Source: Pseudomonadota bacterium (GTDB taxonomy: Bacteria > Pseudomonadota > Gammaproteobacteria > UBA6186 > Azoamicaceae). Taken from it: a stretch of DNA of 9,012 nt. The stretch lies in the NCBI GenBank assembly GCA_021848375.1, contig JAJZUR010000058.1, forward strand, positions 1 to 9,012, written 5' to 3'. A program made the position numbers and the translations under genes. The notes under the pieces were generated by a model. The model was not told the origin of the DNA. It saw nothing but the letters and a program-made list of their open reading frames with translations, and did not search any database. Shown here one piece after another: positions 5,972 through 9,012 of this stretch. The stretch's first letter is position 1. Every line of letters starts with the position of its first letter.

Positions 5972-8334
5972 TGAAAAAAGGGTTATGGTTTTTAGTATTT
6001 TGCATCCTATGTGAAGAGGTGTTTGCCGGGGTCTTTTCCGTTATTCCAACCGATCGTTCGCAACAATACCTCGGGATCATTTTTGGCAATAGTGTTGGTG
6101 CGTTGAACCTTGGCAGTGGCGTAAACAATCCAACCTTATCGTCAATGTTTGAACGATTTAATTTTATCATTGTTTCGGTTGCGGCAGTGGTACTTTCCTA
6201 TATTGGGGTAGCTTCTACTATCAATACTGCTCGAGAAGGTGAAAGCCTTGGCAAGAAAATGAGCGCTTGGACCCTCATGCGAGCGTTTTTAGGTATGCTT
6301 TTAATGGTGCCCGGTCCAACGTCCGGGTACTCGGTCGTGCAAGTGACGGTTTTATGGATAGTATTAAACGGCATTGGGGCTGCCAATTCCGTTTGGAATG
6401 TCGTCTTAAATCAACTTGCCCAAGGTGCTAATGCGGTGAGCGGCATCAACATCGGCATCTCCGCAACTTCATCAGGACTAAAGAACCTCACCCAGCAAGT
6501 TCTCTATTCCACCGCCTGTATGTACTCCATTAATAACATGCCGGAGTTGTCAAACATAGCAGGCAGTCCGATGCAGCAATTTGGACCTGTTCAAATTTAT
6601 ACTGTCACCCAAGCGCCAACGCCACCACCAGGCACAATTCAACCTTCTTCGATTTCACAAACCGCATTGGTTGCAGTAGGACTCCAAGGCGCAACACCGC
6701 CTTATGATACCTTGTGCGGTTATTTTACTGTCACGACCACGTTAAATCAGGGCGATCCTATTAATTCCTTTAATTATGCAACCCTCGCTCAGCGGCTAAA
6801 CATAAAAGTCGCTGCCTTACAAGCCATGTTCAGCACTGTGGATGCTGCCGGACAGGCATTAGCAAGTCCTACGCCTCCTGGACCACAATATGCTGCACCT
6901 GCTCCAGGTTATGTATTAGCGGCTGGGCAAGGATATGTGGGACAAATTGCACAGCTTGCAACCGGAGTACAAGCGCCCCCTGCCACAGGTGCACAATCCT
7001 GGGAACAAGCGCCTACTGCCACAAATCCACTCAATAGTAATTTACAGGCAATACAATCTTACGGCTGGATCCACGCTGGCAGTTATTATTACACGATGGT
7101 TCAAGCCAGTAGTGCACAAACAGATGCTGAGGTCAGCGCTAACGCACCATTACCAACGGCAAATTATGTTCCTCAACAAACGACATTAAATGCAACCAAC
7201 AACATGCCGCAAGGTGGTAATGGTTGGCCAGCCTCTGGCAGCCAGTATAATACAGCCATTACTGCTTTACTTTCCGGGAGTCCTCCCTACGTTGAGACTG
7301 TCAAGTTAAGTACGGCTTTGCAACACGCCTTTGATTACTGGACAACCGATAGCAACACAGGAGCCCCTTCCGGACAAGGCATTACCGGTAGTACACCGAG
7401 TACTGGAAATTCCTTCTTAGATACCATTGTGCAAGGGATTTCTTCAAGTATCAGTACACCCATTTTAACTTACATGGAATCGATTACCTCCGGTACCACC
7501 TCTGCAACCGGTGGTACAGCTACGGGAGATCCCCTTCTGTCAATGGGTCAATTCGGCTTTATCTTAATGTTAAGCGCAGAAATCGCAACCTTTTCTGCAA
7601 TTGTTGCCTCCGCTGTTCTGTCGTTAGCGTTATCTAGTGGCTCTTGCGTAAGTCCATTTGCCTGGGCTATCAATTTGTTGTTAATGCAAATCATTCCACT
7701 CGTGTATGGTACGGCTATTATGATGTGGACTGCAGGGGCCACGTTAGGTATCTATATCCCGATGATTCCCTATCTCATATTCACTACCACCGCCTTTGGA
7801 TGGTTTATTGCCGTTATCGAAGCGGTGGTAGGAGCGCCTTTATTGGCTTTAGGATTAGTGCATCCCAGTGGCGAAGAATTAGGAAAAGTAGGGGCAGGTC
7901 TTGCGATTCTCGCAAATGTCTTTCTACGCCCAACCTTAATGATTTTTGGGTTTGTGTTAGGTGCAACGCTACTGCGGGCTGGCATTGAGCTTATTAACTT
8001 TGGTTTTATTGCTGCCATTACCTCATCAACTTTACCGACAATATTCAGCATTTTAGCGGTCTTGATGATGTATATGTTCCTCATCATGGCCATTGCTAAT
8101 AAATCCTTTTCACTCATCTTTATGCTCCCTAATCAAATCACTCGTTGGATGGGGGGCGGTCATACAGAACAGTATTCACCCAGTGAAGAATTGCAACAAA
8201 GCAAACAAGGCTTTGATAAAGGCGCTGGAATGGCTCAGAGCGCACAAGAAGAAATTCATAAAGGCGCTCGAGAAAAACAACAGAAATTGGAAACGAAAGG
8301 AGCTGAGGCTAAGGATAAATCCCCGAAGAAATAA
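5968..8334 (+). CDS. dotA: Dot/Icm channel protein DotA (DotA/TraY family)
   Basis: A 788-residue polytopic protein. Signal peptide 1-20 (KKG, hydrophobic 6-14, cleavage after VFA). Then helices at about 64-84, 105-117 and 122-146, a long Ala/Pro/Ser/Thr-rich periplasmic region (about 150-520) with Cys184, Cys250 and the DotA/TraY-like GWIHAGSYYY (366-375), and a C-terminal membrane block (527-556, 564-592, 595-627, 645-683, 690-718) containing HPSGEELGKVGAG (632-644). The last 60 residues are a charged, Lys/Glu/Gln-rich cytoplasmic helix. DotA is essential for effector export and phagosome control in Legionella, sitting in the inner membrane and also released in oligomers. L. pneumophila DotA is longer (1048), the difference lying mostly in the periplasmic part. 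Start: ATGA overlap with icmV and AAGGA at 5952-5956; a second ATG follows at 5971. Confidence 0.95.
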   Translation: MMKKGLWFLVFCILCEEVFAGVFSVIPTDRSQQYLGIIFGNSVGALNLGSGVNNPTLSSMFERFNFIIVSVAAVVLSYIGVASTINTAREGESLGKKMSAWTLMRAFLGMLLMVPGPTSGYSVVQVTVLWIVLNGIGAANSVWNVVLNQLAQGANAVSGINIGISATSSGLKNLTQQVLYSTACMYSINNMPELSNIAGSPMQQFGPVQIYTVTQAPTPPPGTIQPSSISQTALVAVGLQGATPPYDTLCGYFTVTTTLNQGDPINSFNYATLAQRLNIKVAALQAMFSTVDAAGQALASPTPPGPQYAAPAPGYVLAAGQGYVGQIAQLATGVQAPPATGAQSWEQAPTATNPLNSNLQAIQSYGWIHAGSYYYTMVQASSAQTDAEVSANAPLPTANYVPQQTTLNATNNMPQGGNGWPASGSQYNTAITALLSGSPPYVETVKLSTALQHAFDYWTTDSNTGAPSGQGITGSTPSTGNSFLDTIVQGISSSISTPILTYMESITSGTTSATGGTATGDPLLSMGQFGFILMLSAEIATFSAIVASAVLSLALSSGSCVSPFAWAINLLLMQIIPLVYGTAIMMWTAGATLGIYIPMIPYLIFTTTAFGWFIAVIEAVVGAPLLALGLVHPSGEELGKVGAGLAILANVFLRPTLMIFGFVLGATLLRAGIELINFGFIAAITSSTLPTIFSILAVLMMYMFLIMAIANKSFSLIFMLPNQITRWMGGGHTEQYSPSEELQQSKQGFDKGAGMAQSAQEEIHKGAREKQQKLETKGAEAKDKSPKK
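6969..7023 (+). repeat. Imperfect direct repeat inside dotA
   Basis: ACAAGCGCCCCCTGCCACA (6969-6987) recurs as ACAAGCGCCTACTGCCACA (7005-7023), 17 of 19 bases identical, spaced 36 bases. It encodes QAPPAT and QAPTAT in the periplasmic low-complexity region, suggesting a small in-frame duplication of 12 codons. Confidence 0.6.
7493..7517 (+). other. Perfect inverted repeat inside dotA
   Basis: GTACCACC (7493-7500) and GGTGGTAC (7510-7517) form an 8-bp perfect stem with a 9-base loop, encoding the Gly/Thr-rich linker just before the second membrane block. No T-run follows, so it is not a terminator; it could slow translation before membrane insertion or be chance. Confidence 0.4.
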
Positions 8335-8354
8335 TGTACCACAGCTTTTATTTA

Positions 8355-8370
8355 GGGCACCTTTTTGCCC
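8355..8370. terminator. Weak hairpin between convergent dotA and unknown gene
   Basis: GGGCA (8355-8359) and TGCCC (8366-8370) pair around a six-base loop in the 42-base gap between the two stops. The loop holds four T and the minus-strand side is followed by TAAATAAAAG, so neither strand has a classical T-tail. Position favours a bidirectional terminator, stem strength does not. Confidence 0.35.
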
Positions 8371-8376
8371 ATTCAA

Positions 8377-9003
8377 TTACTTAGGCGCAGGCGGCGGCGC
8401 CGCAGGCATCGGCATCGGTAAAAACTGGGTGGAATCAGATTTATCTTCTTTGGGATAAAAAATAGGATCCATTCCGATTTCCACCAAAGACAAATCCAAG
8501 AATTGATAGAATAATCTCAACACATTTCGAATGACTTCCGCTTCGGTACTTTTATAAATACCCTGATGAGCAGATTCACCAAATTCAGTCATTGATTTGC
8601 TCAAATTTCGGCTGTTAACAGCGTCAAAGTTTTTTTGCCGATCATGTACTCGATAGCCCTTTATACTCTGAGTCAAAAATGCAATAAGGGTTTTGTCCAG
8701 GATTAATTTTTTGCGTTCGGCGATCTGATTCACATGACTCATGCTGCTCAATTTCTCAGCTCGTTCTACAAAGTCTTTGTTTGTGTTCTGCATCAATTTG
8801 GCCATACTTTGCAAAAAGACTTCTAAATCTTTTGCACCTGCAACAGCGGCGATACTTTCTAAGAGCGCTTTAATTTGCTTCGAAAGTTGTTTTTCGTCCA
8901 TTTGAGGGGCGTTATTGACCAATTCACTCAACGCTTCTTTTCTACCAATTTTAGACAATAACCTATTGGCAATCTGAAAAGCTGGTGTAAATTCTCCCGC
9001 CAT
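8377..9003 (-). CDS. Unknown helical protein downstream of dotA
   Basis: A 208-residue soluble, largely alpha-helical protein that I do not recognise. It has no signal peptide, membrane helix, Cys, or enzymatic motif. Features: Lys/Glu-rich amphipathic helices at about 5-30, 36-86 and 90-117, a basic central part with GYRVHDRQKNFDAVNSR (116-132), a more conserved-looking C-terminal helix RNVLRLFYQFLDLSLVEIGM (159-178), and a Pro-rich end (PMPMPAAPPPAPK, 196-208) coded by GC-rich DNA. It converges on dotA, with 42 bases between the stops, so it belongs to another transcript. The ATG at 9003 has no visible ribosome site and the frame stays open to the window edge (three more codons), so the true start may lie outside. 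An effector or a cytosolic factor are guesses only. Confidence 0.75.
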   Translation of the reverse strand: MAGEFTPAFQIANRLLSKIGRKEALSELVNNAPQMDEKQLSKQIKALLESIAAVAGAKDLEVFLQSMAKLMQNTNKDFVERAEKLSSMSHVNQIAERKKLILDKTLIAFLTQSIKGYRVHDRQKNFDAVNSRNLSKSMTEFGESAHQGIYKSTEAEVIRNVLRLFYQFLDLSLVEIGMDPIFYPKEDKSDSTQFLPMPMPAAPPPAPK

Positions 9004-9012
9004 AAGATCGGA

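Noticed and set aside
6307..6330. Inverted repeat GTGCCCGG / CCGGGTAC in dotA, possible terminator
   Set aside because: It lies in mid-coding sequence of dotA, has one G-T wobble, and is not followed by a T-run; codon choice explains it.

Overview
The window looks like the chromosome of an intracellular or host-associated gammaproteobacterium of the order Legionellales (Legionella/Coxiella relatives). The main reason is a recognisable Dot/Icm type IVB secretion locus in its classic divergent layout: icmW and icmX on the minus strand, and icmV-dotA on the plus strand, sharing a 111-base intergenic control region. The genus cannot be fixed from the sequence alone. Base composition is moderately AT-rich and genes are packed with overlaps of a few bases.

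Left part (3-2140, plus strand): the 3' end of a gene entering from outside the window encodes a charged, helical region followed by an IS1595-type zinc ribbon and HTH-like segment, without a transposase catalytic domain. Two bases later begins a complete cytochrome P450 with all the signature motifs.

Middle part (2049-5386, minus strand, transcribed leftward): icmW, then an unrecognised 139-residue exported Asn/Ala/Thr-rich protein, then a 333-residue IcmX-like exported protein, then a membrane protein of the BCCT (betaine/choline/carnitine) transporter family. These four are tightly coupled. The transporter is unusual: it lacks the first helices of its family, its family-like sequence runs upstream of any ordinary start codon, and its 3' end overlaps the P450 gene by 92 bases in antisense.

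Right part (5498-8334, plus strand): icmV and a compact dotA (788 codons) overlap by four bases. DotA is the large polytopic inner-membrane protein of the secretion channel, IcmV a small membrane partner, IcmW the soluble effector-adaptor subunit that works with IcmS at the DotL coupling complex, and IcmX a periplasmic component. A weak hairpin separates dotA from a convergent unknown gene (8377-9003) that may continue outside the window.

The least explained items are the extra exported protein between icmW and icmX, the start-less BCCT gene fused into the icm operon, the zinc-ribbon/P450 pair next to it, and interleaved short direct repeats in the icmW/icmV control region.
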